Below are positions 44,601 to 53,861 of a stretch of 64,000 bases of DNA, piece by piece (positions within the stretch are counted from its first letter, which is position 1; every line of letters starts with the position of its first letter). Both the position numbers and the translations under genes were made by a program. This DNA is from Ustilago trichophora (Eukaryota; Basidiomycota; Ustilaginomycetes; Ustilaginales; Ustilaginaceae). Under the pieces are notes generated by a model. That model was not told where the DNA came from. It saw nothing but the letters and a program-made list of their open reading frames with translations, and did no database searches. The DNA is taken from NCBI GenBank assembly GCA_900323505.1, contig OOIN01000032.1, positions 1-64,000 on the forward strand. Reading direction: 5' to 3'.

Positions 44601-45758
44601 GAGCATTTCAGCGAGTCTCTGCACGGCTTGGTCACGATTCGTGCCTTTGGTCAAGTCGACGCGTTTGTGGCCGAAAATTGTCGACGTATCGACAAGCAAA
44701 ACCGTGCCTATTGGCTAGCACAGACGTGCCAACGCTGGCTCTCTGTCAGACTGGATTTTCTCGGCTCACTACTCATCCTGTCGGTGGCGATTCTTGTAGT
44801 TGCGAGTCGATTCAACATCAGCCCAGGCGAAACGGGTGTGGCGCTATCTTATATCCTCACTGCACAGAGTATTTTCGGATGGATGATTCGACACGCTGCT
44901 GAGCTAGAAAACAACATGAGCGCTGTCGAGCGCGTGTTGCACTACGCGAACCAGATCGAACAGGAGAAAGCCTACCATGTTCCAACCGTTGACGAAGCAC
45001 TGGTGGCTCGAGACTGGCCCGAGCGAGGCGAAATCAGCTTCAACAAAGTCGAAGCCAAGTATGCCTCGTCAGAGCGCAACGTGCTCGATAAATTGGATCT
45101 TCAGATTGCGGCTGGGGAAAAAATCGCTTTCTGTGGCCGTACAGGTGCAGGCAAAAGTACGCTGGTCACGACCCTCCTACGAACGCTAGAGCTGAGTGCC
45201 GGAAGCATCGAAATAGATGGAGTCGACATTTCTTCTATCGGTCTACATCGTCTACGAAGCTCAATCTCACTCATCCCTCAAGACCCTGTCATCTATAGCG
45301 GTACACTGCGTTACAACCTCGACCCGTTATCAGAACACACAGATGCGACACTCAACGACGCCCTTGTACGCGCCAGCTTGACCGATCTGTCACTCGACAT
45401 GAATATCACGGAAGAAGGTGGCAATCTCTCGGCGGGTCAACGGTCGCTTATCTCCCTTGCACGTGCTATGGTTCGCAAAACAAGGGTCGTCATTCTGGAC
45501 GAAGCTACGGCGAGCATTGATCAGCAAACCGACGTGCAGATCCAGGAAGTACTCAAGACCGAGTTCGACTCGATTACTACACTGACGGTTGCGCATAGGA
45601 TACAGACAATTTTGCATTCGGATCGTGTATGCGTGTTGGACAATGGTAGGATCGTTGAGATCGGAAAACCGGAGGAACTGTACGGACGAGAGAAAGGTGC
45701 ATTCAAAGCATTGTGCGACAGTGCCAACATTCAGTTTCACGATGGTAAGTGGCAGTGA
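41652..45758 (+). CDS. fer6: ABCC/MRP-type ABC transporter of the siderophore cluster
   Basis: A single exon encodes 1,368 residues. Layout is TMD1-NBD1-TMD2-NBD2. NBD1 has GGVGSGKSS near 520, LSGGQKQR near 611 and VLLDDCLSALD near 632, with Asp in place of the catalytic Glu as is usual in ABCC NBD1. NBD2 has GRTGAGKST near 1163, LSAGQRS near 1259 and VVILDEATASID near 1279, with the Glu present. A charged linker with a run of Thr follows NBD1. Fer6 of U. maydis is the cluster ABC transporter; export of ferrichrome A or an intermediate is inferred, not shown. Location is probably plasma membrane, possibly vacuole. Confidence 0.92.
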   Translation: MITVSEKQTPPLSVSQDDPEKAQQLQPTVQPWEPRTWWKKVPFLSTRVRPIISALDPDHPNAKMTPEASASWFSICWFAWIDPVLTAGYTRPMEKDDLYLLPPDRCSDKLGAQLMAALEKRQQQRRDSILADPHRKDKPAKIPPLMWAMNDLVFRYFWFGGLLKLLADVGTITSPLLLRALITFGRKSYNLRNNRDQAPHLGEGVGLAIGLFLVQALCVFLNVHAFNRGFGTGIILRGALIQAIFERGMNLSTRARTAGGLGVSKLVTLISADATRIDYAGQFFHMAWTSAIQIIICVALLIWSLSYSALPGIAVLVLMSPVQTAITKRLFALRKKSMVWTDKRNKAVNEVVGGIRVVKQFAWEQPYSQRIAELRAKEMSFHRVRLYLRSLNLALAFATPTIATVLSFITYALVGNELDAAVLFSSLSFFTLLRTPLQFLPIAWNAVVDAKNAADRIEKVFDAETQQDQIVRDPTAENAIQMQEASFTWETTPSETATESVATLDQLNLSIPRGTLCAVVGGVGSGKSSLISALAGEMRQTSGKVILSSSTAVCAQTAWIQSTTIRNNIIFGNIFDAKRYHFVLQKCCLLPDLATLPEGDQTIVGEKGVSLSGGQKQRINIARALYHNSEIVLLDDCLSALDARVGADVFRNVIAGAAMKGKTRLLVTHSLDVLRSCEWIVLMDGGRIIEQGTYNQLVEGKGRVAELLLKHTKEHIQQDQDSENGEKPKGEIEDKAESLVESDSKSTTTTTTVGDRAKPSLLPDRPGSQGKVAKPAPRKDLMQAEERFSGSVSRSTYLSYLNAAPLSLLLPLFVVAVLVFQGSTIMSPVWLLWWQNHTFSLPQGVYMGVYAVFGITQSLGLLSMGIIFSTFTIKSATNLHHRALQRVLHAPFSFFDTTPQGRITHRFSKDMDTLDNIIGEAMRTLIGTVVQVVGSIVLIAILTPYFLIPVAVILVLYFWIAAYYRSTARELRRIDAALRSNMHEHFSESLHGLVTIRAFGQVDAFVAENCRRIDKQNRAYWLAQTCQRWLSVRLDFLGSLLILSVAILVVASRFNISPGETGVALSYILTAQSIFGWMIRHAAELENNMSAVERVLHYANQIEQEKAYHVPTVDEALVARDWPERGEISFNKVEAKYASSERNVLDKLDLQIAAGEKIAFCGRTGAGKSTLVTTLLRTLELSAGSIEIDGVDISSIGLHRLRSSISLIPQDPVIYSGTLRYNLDPLSEHTDATLNDALVRASLTDLSLDMNITEEGGNLSAGQRSLISLARAMVRKTRVVILDEATASIDQQTDVQIQEVLKTEFDSITTLTVAHRIQTILHSDRVCVLDNGRIVEIGKPEELYGREKGAFKALCDSANIQFHDGKWQ

Positions 45759-46565
45759 TGGCCGCAAATTGCTTCGGGAGCATGTAAATTTTTCAAGAAA
45801 ACAGTCAGCTGTCTTGCTTCAGATACATCAGAAACGGCTGCTAGTGTAGGGCGTGAACTTGTTTCTCATTCTTCTTGAGACGTCTGTAGTTGAAAGTGAC
45901 CTGAAGCCATTCGCATTCGCTGAATCGTTCTCAGCACAACCAATGTTTCGGCCGAACTAGAGTACAGCCGATGAACCTCCGTGGACACAATTATTTGCTC
46001 CTCCTGAGCATCTCGGCGTTTTTCGGCCACACAGCCACCAACCAGCAGAACAACAGGAGCTCAACGAGAGGCCGAAACCAATTCGGGGTCTTTTCACAAT
46101 TCTTGATCAGATCTTTATCGTAGCCGACCTAGCAATGTAACCTTTGCCAAGAAAAAGACTACTCTCTCCAAGCGGAAGGCGGAAGTCAGATGATTGTTTT
46201 CGGTTGATAATTTTCACACGCCGATAGAACCGAAATTGCTGAGAGGTGCTGAACTCGAGCCCTACGTCTGACTGGACGGGAGCGCTTGTTCGGAGTAGGG
46301 TCAACCGCGAATGACTGCGAAAAGGACCATGTGCTGGCGAAACGGAAATGCTTTCGAAGAAAAAAAGGGGAAAAAAAAAATGATAAAATCTGGGTGAGCA
46401 ATGAACTGGACATTACCGAAACAATTGACTCGTTTGGCGACTCAGTGTTCAACAGCCTGGAGCAACACCAACACTGTTACCACACCCGAGCTGCCCTTTC
46501 AGTCTCCTGGCATGTTTTCCAGATTCCAATGCGGATCCCACCCCCACCTCGACCCAACTTTGCAT

Positions 46566-46574
46566 ATCAGATAA
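46566..46574 (+). promoter_or_regulatory. Urbs1/SreA-type GATA motif
   Basis: ATCAGATAA, about 720 bp upstream of the fer7 ATG. Confidence 0.6.
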
Positions 46575-46774
46575 TTTTTTTGTCTCTGATCATGCTTTCC
46601 CCTTCTGGGCAACCTGCAATGCTCTGCAAGTCGCCTTCTCACTGTCCCAGTTCGGTCCTCGGAAGATCACGGAACCGTTCGTTGCTTCAAACACCAGTCT
46701 GCGTCCAATAAATTAATCTAACCAGCCTGAGAAAACTTGCACGCACGGTTTCAGTCATGCAAATCTTCGAGAAT

Positions 46775-46782
46775 CCAATCAG
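46775..46782 (+). promoter_or_regulatory. CCAAT box (CBC-type)
   Basis: CCAATCAG matches the CCAAT half of the composite elements but is not followed by GATAA. It lies about 520 bp upstream of the fer7 ATG. Confidence 0.4.
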
Positions 46783-47293
46783 CTTGCGAACCGGCTGCAG
46801 CTGGCATGCTGCAGGACAGACTAGGCCGAAGAGGCCAAGGTCAGTCGTCGTTTCAGGCAAAGATTCTGTTTCGTTCCTGCGAGTAGTACAGTACGTAGCA
46901 ACCAAGTTGTCCGGGAAATTTTTTTTCTTTGTCATGTGTGTACAGTAAGACAGTCGAACGATTCCTGTCCTTTCGCATTCTCAACTGGTTTTTGGTCCCT
47001 CGGTTCGAGAAATGTCTGCTTCCGAAAGGCAAGTTCTGGCTGCAAGGTACTGCCGAAGCATTTCGCTGGTTATGGCTAGCCGTCCGCCCTCTAGCTTTGC
47101 CACCTCGTGGATGGACAGAGCCGAATCTTCGCTTCGATACTTGGCGATAATCTAAAGTCGACTACTGCTCCAGCAAGAGATACATAAGGAGCGCACAAAA
47201 TTGTGCAAATTCCCTGAACCATTCTCATCATATCCATCTGTCCCTTCGCAGGTAGTCAAAGCTTTACCGGTAGCAGAAACTTCCTCTGCAACC

Positions 47294-49346
47294 ATGTCGA
47301 ACAAAATCCAGGACATCGAGCCTCGTGCTTCTTTGTCGAGCGCCAATTCGCCATTCAAGGACGACGAGGCTGCTGTTGACCAGTCCATCTCTGCTCACGG
47401 TGAAACCTCTGTCGTCAAAAAGCACAAAGTGAGTGCGGTGCGCGATGCCGATGCTTCGAGCGCACACGAGGGCCAGCAGCCAGGCGTGAGCCGTATTGAG
47501 GCGCTGTATCGTGTCTTCCCGCGCAATCACCCTGTTGTCTGGTTGGTCTACGCCAGTCTGGCGGCGGTCAGCATCTGCTTCTCTCTGGACCAGTCAACTA
47601 CCGCTGCGTATCAGCTGTACGCTACCAAGACGCTTGGAAACCACGGAAAGCTCTTTGGTATCATCGCTACTGTCGAAGCGATCATCAGTAAGTTGTCCAG
47701 CTACCGTCCCTTACTGTCGTTTATCCAATCGAGATGATATTGACTGTATTGCTCTGCAACCAACAGACGCAGTATCCAAGCCATTCTTGGCCAAAATTTG
47801 CGACGTCTTCTCGCGTCAGACCGCCTATCTTTTGGTCGCCATCTTCTACACGATTGGCTTCGTCGTCGTTGCATCTGCACAGACCCCCGGAGCATTTTGT
47901 GTTGGAAGGATTATCACCGAGGTTGGACAGGCAGGTTTCGATCTGGTGACTGACATTGTGGTTGCTGACCTTAGCCCGCTGCAGTGGCGAGGTGTTGCTA
48001 CCGCGTTGACCTCGTCGCCGTTCATTGTGCTGCCGTGGGTGGGCAACTTGATCCAGGCCCGGCTTAACACGCCCAGTCGTCCTGAAGGTTGGCGATGGGG
48101 CTATGGTATGTTTGCCATCATGGCACCTGTTTGCGTTGCGCCCATCATCCTCGTGCTTATGTATGTGGACCGTAAAGCACGCCAAGCAGGAGAGCTCTCT
48201 TTCGCTTCCAGTCGACTCGAAACGCAGCGAGCACAGCAAGAGGGGACAATGCAGGTTCGCCGTGACACGCTCAAGCAACGCTATGCCAACTTGATCCAGC
48301 TTTGCAAGGAGATGGACTTTATCGGCCTCTTCCTTCTGGCACTGTCTTTTGCTCTCCTCCTGGTACCGTTTAGCATCTACAAGGATGCGGATAAGCAGTG
48401 GCGCAATCCTTCGATCATTGCCATGTTCGTCTGCGGAGGCGTCATCCTGGGCATGTTTGTTTCTTGGGAAATGCTCTATGCGACGCATCCTGTGATGAGC
48501 AAGCGAGTATGGTACAATCGAACCTTCTTGCTCGCTGTTACCATCGATATCTTTTACTTTATGGGTGGAAACTTGCGCTCGACGTACTACGGCACTTTTG
48601 TGCTGGTGGGTACCAATCTCTCGACTTCGAATTGGGGTTATGTGGTCAATGCCCTGTCTACGTGCGCGCTCTCGCTGTTTGGATTGCTCGCCGGTCTATA
48701 CCTTCGAGTATTCCATCGGTACAAGTTGCTTCAGATTGGTGGACTGATGATCCGTATCGTTGCCATGGGTCTGTATCTGTACGGACGCAATGGCAATCTG
48801 ACGACTTTGGTGGTGGCATGGTCGCAGATCCTCAACTCGCTGGGTGGCGCTTGTTCGGTGGTAGGCACACGAGTGGCGTCGCAAGCATCCGTACCTCATC
48901 AGGATCTGGCATCGATCATTGCGCAGCTTGGCATGTGGACGCGTCTCGGCGGTGCTATCGGCTCAGCCATCTCTGCAGGTATCTGGACTGGAACGCTTCC
49001 AGACCATCTTGCAGAGACCAACTTGACTGCAGCGCAGCAAAAGCGCATCTATAACAGCCCTACTACAGCCAAGAGCACCTACCCTTGGAACTCGCCTCTG
49101 CGAAATCAGATCAATTCTGCTTTCAGCAAAACAATGACGCCCATCTTTATCACGTCGCTGGTGCTGGCGTTTATTCCTCTGGCTGCCGGTCTTGTGATGC
49201 CCAACTACTACTTAGGCAAGACTCAGAATGCTGTGGATGGTACCGATAACTCTGGTAGAATGATCGAATCGCCCGAGGACAACCCAAATGCCCAGATCAA
49301 CAAGAAGAAGAGCTTGTTTGCTCGCTTCCCGTGGGTAAAGAAGTAG
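47294..49346 (+). CDS. fer7: Siderophore-iron transporter (MFS, SIT family)
   Basis: Exons 47294-47687 and 47767-49346 (GTAAGT...CAACAG, phase 1 maintained) encode 657 residues. The start is the ATG of MSNKIQDIEP; further upstream only non-ATG codons extend the frame. A charged ~85-residue N terminus precedes about 14 membrane segments. SIT-like features are ASICFSLDQSTTAAYQLYAT in helix 1 and NAVSKPFLAKICDVFSRQTAYL across the splice junction, followed by GFDLVTDIVVADLSPLQWRG. It should import ferrichrome-type Fe(III) complexes by proton symport at the plasma membrane. It pairs with fer3 to fer6 to complete synthesis and recovery. Confidence 0.93.
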
Positions 49347-50197
49347 ACGCCTCTGATGGCGGCTGCGACTTGGCCGAAACAGTAACAAAGTAGGAATCTC
49401 TCTGTCCATGACCAGATCAAACTAGCAAAGCATGCAGACTCTTGACCAACAGAATGTTATAGGCTTGTACCATCGCAGCCAGCGTGTCGGCAGTATTGTG
49501 TGAATGTGCGATCTCGCTCTGGTTTTGCGGCTTGTTCAAAGTCTTCGGGCCGACTTTCTCGAAGTGCGGAGCGGGAAGAGTTTGTCTTTGGCTGTGTCCA
49601 AGCCTTTTCCGTCGAAGCAGCTCAAGGTTTGCCGAACAGCAAGGACGACGACGATTCGCCATTTGTACGAGTTTGCCTGCGCTGCCGAACAGATTCTGGG
49701 TGTCAGTTCGAATTAGACAAAAATAAAATTAAAAATTAAAAATAAAACTAAAAATTAACCCGCACGTTTTCCGACTTATCTGATTAGGGCTTCTTCTAGC
49801 GAGTCATGTACCACATTGACGTGGACGAGCAACTGCACGATGATTGGGCGCTGCACGCCAGCAGCCGAGAAGAAAGCCAAAGAAGCAACGCAGGCCATCG
49901 TGCAGGACCGTGTGAACCTGTGCTGTCTTCAACCAGAATCAATGGTGGAACAAACGACTTTCTAGGTTCCGAGACGCGCGCTTTCTGAACGCTGCTGCCT
50001 TTGTGCCCGAGTAGCAAGCAAGTGGCTTCTTAAAGCTCAAGAGGAATGCCCCCCTCGTGTTCAGTGTCACAGCTTCCTCACGACACCCCATCAACACCTC
50101 CTTTGCCATCCATCGTCTTGCCATTGTTCCATCATCGCTGCCAAAACAACATCACACCATTCGAATCATCGCCTTTCTGCTTGCAACAGTCGTTGTA
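49347..50197. other. fer7-fer8 intergenic region
   Basis: Contains an A/T-only style stretch at about 49720-49758 directly before a GATA motif at 49776. No gene is seen. Confidence 0.6.
49776..49784 (-). promoter_or_regulatory. Urbs1/SreA-type GATA motif
   Basis: TTATCTGAT, the complement of ATCAGATAA, about 415 bp upstream of the fer8 ATG. Confidence 0.6.
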
Positions 50198-51556
50198 ATG
50201 ACGATCGACATGACACGTACCTCGGGCGCTAAAAAGACGATTGCAGTGCTGGGCGCATCGTATGCCGGACATCGAGCAATCCAGGTGCTCGTTGCGAGCT
50301 TGTCAGAGGACTGGCGAGTGGTCGTACTCGAGCGAAACACTCATGCCAACCATTTGTACGCTTTTCCCAGGATGAGCGTGGTACGTGGTCACGAGCAGAA
50401 AGTGTTTATCCCTTATACCAACATGTTCAAGCCTGCACTTGGACTCAAAGATCAACATATTCTTTTGCATGCCAATGTCATCGAGCTGGATAGAGGCAAT
50501 CGCCGAGTGTCGTACGAGCTGATCGATGACAAGACAGCGGGTACACAGTGGCTGCATTGGGACTACCTCGTGTATGCACTAGGCAGCCATCTGCCAGACC
50601 CCATCAACGTGTGGAGCACTAGTCAACACGTAAGTCAATACGATGGTAGCAAATTGCTGGGTGTCAAATGGCTTAGAGATGCGCAGGATAGGATCCAAGC
50701 GGCCAAATCGATTGTGATTGTCGGAGGCGGCGCTTTAGGTGTTCGTGAGTATGCAGCTACTACAGTTTGTCTGAACGCCGTTATTCGAGACTGACAACCG
50801 ATGATTGTTATGGAAAAATTTCAGAGCTGGCCACCGACATTGCCGTGACATACGGCACCTCGAAAACGATTACATTGACGCATTCTCGCGAGCAGTTGTT
50901 GCCTCGTTTCAATCCGTGGATGCACGAGAAAGCCGCAGCAAGGCTAACAGAGCTCGGCGTCGAGCTGGTTTTGGGCAGTCGTGTCGATGTTGGCTCGGTT
51001 AGCAGCGACAAAAAGTCGTTCAAGCTTATGGATGGACGTCAGCTCGAGGCTGATTTGACGGTAAGTGTTGAACTGTGCAGTAAGAAAGAATACTGAAAAA
51101 GTTAGGACAGAACTGACCATTCCGGCTTGTTCTCTCGGCTACCGACAGTTGTTCTGCCTGGGCCAGACACCCAACACCCGCCTGCTGGGTGAATCATCGC
51201 TGAGCGAGTCAGGCATGGCTAGAGTGGAGCGAACGCTTCATCTGCCGGACGACAAACGCATCTTTGTGATTGGTGATGCTGCCGACGCATTTGGGGCTAT
51301 CAATGCAGGACATACGGCATGGGACCAGGCCGAGATAGCGGCTAGAAACATTCTTACACTCATCAACAACGATCAAGCCGATTTGGAAGAGTACAAACCT
51401 ACACCACCTGCAATCAAGGTGTCGCTGGGGATCGAACAAGCCATTCGACAGACCATGGCAGGCGAGCTTATCGAAGTAGATAGTGGCACGATCGATCTGA
51501 ATTCGACGAGCATGTGGACTCGACGAGGTCTTGGCACAGACGACTTGTGGCTATAA
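50198..51556 (+). CDS. fer8: AMID/FSP1-like FAD-dependent oxidoreductase of the cluster
   Basis: Exons 50198-50744, 50825-51060 and 51149-51556 encode 396 residues, with GTGAGT and GTAAGT donors and phases that match. It has the two-dinucleotide fold of the AIFM2/AMID family: TIAVLGASYAGHRA (FAD), SIVIVGGGALGVQLATD (NAD(P)H) and IFVIGDAADAFG (FAD closing motif). The family passes electrons from NAD(P)H to quinones or other acceptors. U. maydis fer8 is, as I recall, an unassigned cluster gene of this type, so the symbol is tentative. A role in reductive release of iron from ferrichrome A is possible, but nothing in the sequence shows it. No signal peptide or membrane helix is evident. Confidence 0.82.
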
Positions 51557-52307
51557 AGATGATCGATTGCAGTCGTGATTGTCTTGGGCAGCCAATGGAA
51601 GCTACAGCTGAGCGGTGGGGCGGAAGGGAGGTGCATCTTGCGGTAATACAGAGGCGCAATAATGTATATATGATTCAAGTAGTAGCGTGACAATGCAAAG
51701 ACAAGAACAGAGCAATACAGTACATTGGTATACACAACATGATACGCGCTTCGCTTACCCTCTCTTTCGACTGGTGGACGGTTGTTAGAAGCTGTATCCC
51801 ATTGGCATCCTTTTTCGTCATGTCTACTTTGGCTGGGCCGTAAATGGTGTTCGGCAACTGGAATATGGAACACGGAACAAGCGGAAGACGGAGAGTTTGA
51901 CGAAAAGGTGGATTTGACAGCTCGGATCGGCCATGTGACGTTTGTAGTGAAAAGCGCCGAGGAATGCTCCAGATGAGCCGAATCGTGCGTCAAGAGGTGA
52001 ATTGTTGGGAGTGTTTGCAACCATACAGTATACGGACAAGACAACCAAGGCTGGAACCCAGCAAGTTTTTTTTCTTTTTTTTCTTTTTTTTTTCTTTTTT
52101 GGTTTTTTACGCCTTGTTGGGAACAAACAAATTCGACCGGATCGGCATTAAGAAACTGACTTTTTACCGGTCATCTGGTGGTCGCTGACACAATTTTCAC
52201 TTGGACCCTTTTTCCAAAGTTTCCACTTGGTCACCACCAACATTGACGGATATAAAAAGGGGGAGCACCTAGGGTTTCAATCTTGACCTTCTACCATCTA
52301 TCCTCAA
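51557..52307. other. Intergenic region right of the cluster
   Basis: Contains a 45-bp pyrimidine/T-rich tract at about 52066-52108. No ATCWGATAA motif was seen, unlike the upstream regions of the siderophore genes. Confidence 0.55.
52251..52258 (+). promoter_or_regulatory. TATA box
   Basis: TATAAAAA, 57 bp upstream of the next ATG, followed by a short C/T-rich leader. Confidence 0.55.
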
Positions 52308-53354
52308 ATGACGGCCTCATCATTGAAAACCTCTTCTTCGCTCAAGGTGACATGGTTGGCACCTCTTGGAGCCGTTGGCGTCATGTTGTCCACTTGGGGT
52401 TTATCAACGATCAAAGTTCTACTACTTGAACCGATTCGTCTGAATCCTCCCATCTGGCTTCGCGTGCTAGTTGCTGCTGTCGTTGTCACAAATATTCGCT
52501 CCACACCGTTCGCATGGCACATTCGAGTGCTCGCACCCGCATTCAAAGCGGTACTTGTTGCACGAAAATGGCGATCATCGTCAAAAACAGAGCTCACTTA
52601 TACTCCAAGTGAACCACAACTCAATCCTCAACGTCTTCCCTTCGGTCTCGACATCTTTACCGATGTATCCTCGCACAATTTCATCGCAACTCTGGATGAG
52701 TGCGACTGGAATGGTCACTTGTCCAACTCTTCCTATTCTAAATCGCTCGATTACACGCGTATGGCACATAACTCTCCGCGTTTCTTAAAAATGTACTACG
52801 ATGGCGGCTGGGTTGCTCTCGGTGGTTCAGGATTCAACTTTCATCGCGAGATTCCGCTGTTAGCGCGCTACACGATCAAGATGAGTGTCGAAGCATGGGA
52901 TGATAAATGGATGTACGTCGTCGGTCGATTCGTCTCGCCTGGAAGCAAGCAAACACTTTACTGTACCTCTATCTCACGCTACGTCGCAAAGGCTAATCGT
53001 CGAACCATTCCGCCTTGGCTCGTCATCGCTACCTCCGGCTACGGCACCCAGCCAAACACAAAGACCAACTGGGAAAAGGCCGAAAAGCTTCGCAATTACT
53101 ATGTTGAGAAAGGCCGCAAACAATACCTCGCCAAGACGGGCAAAAAGACCATCCCTTCCAAGGTGGATGCCAAGCTGGTCAAGCAGGCGGCGCTCTTGCG
53201 CCAATTCAGAACGCAAGCCGAGAGACAAGGCACCGAGGAGGAGGCTTGGATGTCAAAGAGTTATTGGCATCTCGATGAGTGGGAAACACGACGTAAGCAA
53301 GGGTTACAGACACTTGCCGATACCGTGGGCATCCTGCCGCCACTTGAAAAGTGA
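52308..53354 (+). CDS. Hotdog-fold thioesterase-like protein (THEM6-type)
   Basis: A single exon encodes 348 residues. A hydrophobic N terminus (about 10-65, two likely membrane segments, LAPLGAVGVMLSTWG and PPIWLRVLVAAVVV) precedes a 4HBT-like domain with TLDECDWNGHLSNSSYSKSLDYTRM, FNFHREIPLLARYTI and WMYVVGRFVS. The D-x-N-x-H-x-x-N core is conserved. The C-terminal third is basic and likely helical. Members of this fungal family are membrane-anchored hotdog proteins of unknown substrate, possibly acyl-CoA thioesterases. It follows fer8 on the same strand but lacks an iron-type GATA motif upstream. It could still be the U. maydis fer10 counterpart, which I cannot confirm. Confidence 0.8.
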   Translation: MTASSLKTSSSLKVTWLAPLGAVGVMLSTWGLSTIKVLLLEPIRLNPPIWLRVLVAAVVVTNIRSTPFAWHIRVLAPAFKAVLVARKWRSSSKTELTYTPSEPQLNPQRLPFGLDIFTDVSSHNFIATLDECDWNGHLSNSSYSKSLDYTRMAHNSPRFLKMYYDGGWVALGGSGFNFHREIPLLARYTIKMSVEAWDDKWMYVVGRFVSPGSKQTLYCTSISRYVAKANRRTIPPWLVIATSGYGTQPNTKTNWEKAEKLRNYYVEKGRKQYLAKTGKKTIPSKVDAKLVKQAALLRQFRTQAERQGTEEEAWMSKSYWHLDEWETRRKQGLQTLADTVGILPPLEK

Positions 53355-53861
53355 GATCGCCCATGATTCGAGCTATTCGCAGTGTACTAATTTTGGCTCA
53401 TACAATCTTGTAGGATAGACCACACTGGCTTCAGTTGCTGTATAGATTCTCTGTATCAAATCTCGCTCCATGTATCTGCATCTCAGTAATCTTTTGAAAA
53501 AGCGCCCCCCTCCCCGAGTTGGTGGTGATGCCCCCCTTTCTTTCTTACCTCAATTTGTGATGAAACTCAGTCGCACTTTGCATTGACTGAGCGAGATTCA
53601 TCAGGTAATTGTCAAGTTTGAACCAATTCCAACAAAAACTCAACTGAGCGTGCCCTCATACTGTCCATGAGCGTCTTCAGCGGGTCAAAATCAGTCAACG
53701 AGATACTGTGCTGTATCCAATTTTGCTTCACTTCGGCATTGATAGAGCCGCGCAACTTTGTGGTATCGGTAGCGAGAATGAGAATGAGCAAGTGAAACTA
53801 CTATTACAACGAGATCAGAGAGCGGGTGGATATCACACCGATGTGAAAGGCTCCCGACGGT
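53355..53861. other. Convergent intergenic region
   Basis: A 507-bp region between two convergent genes. No ORF or repeat of note apart from short C-runs. Confidence 0.5.

Larger units (their letters stand above)
45759..47293. other. fer6-fer7 intergenic region
   Basis: No convincing gene in 1.5 kb. It holds ATCAGATAA at 46566-46574 and CCAATCAG at 46775-46782, both upstream of fer7, plus A-rich and T-rich tracts near 46370 and 46918. Confidence 0.6.

Noticed and set aside
50057..50197. N-terminal extension of the AMID-like protein
   Set aside because: No ATG in the extension; the first ATG in frame is 50198, next to the FAD motif.
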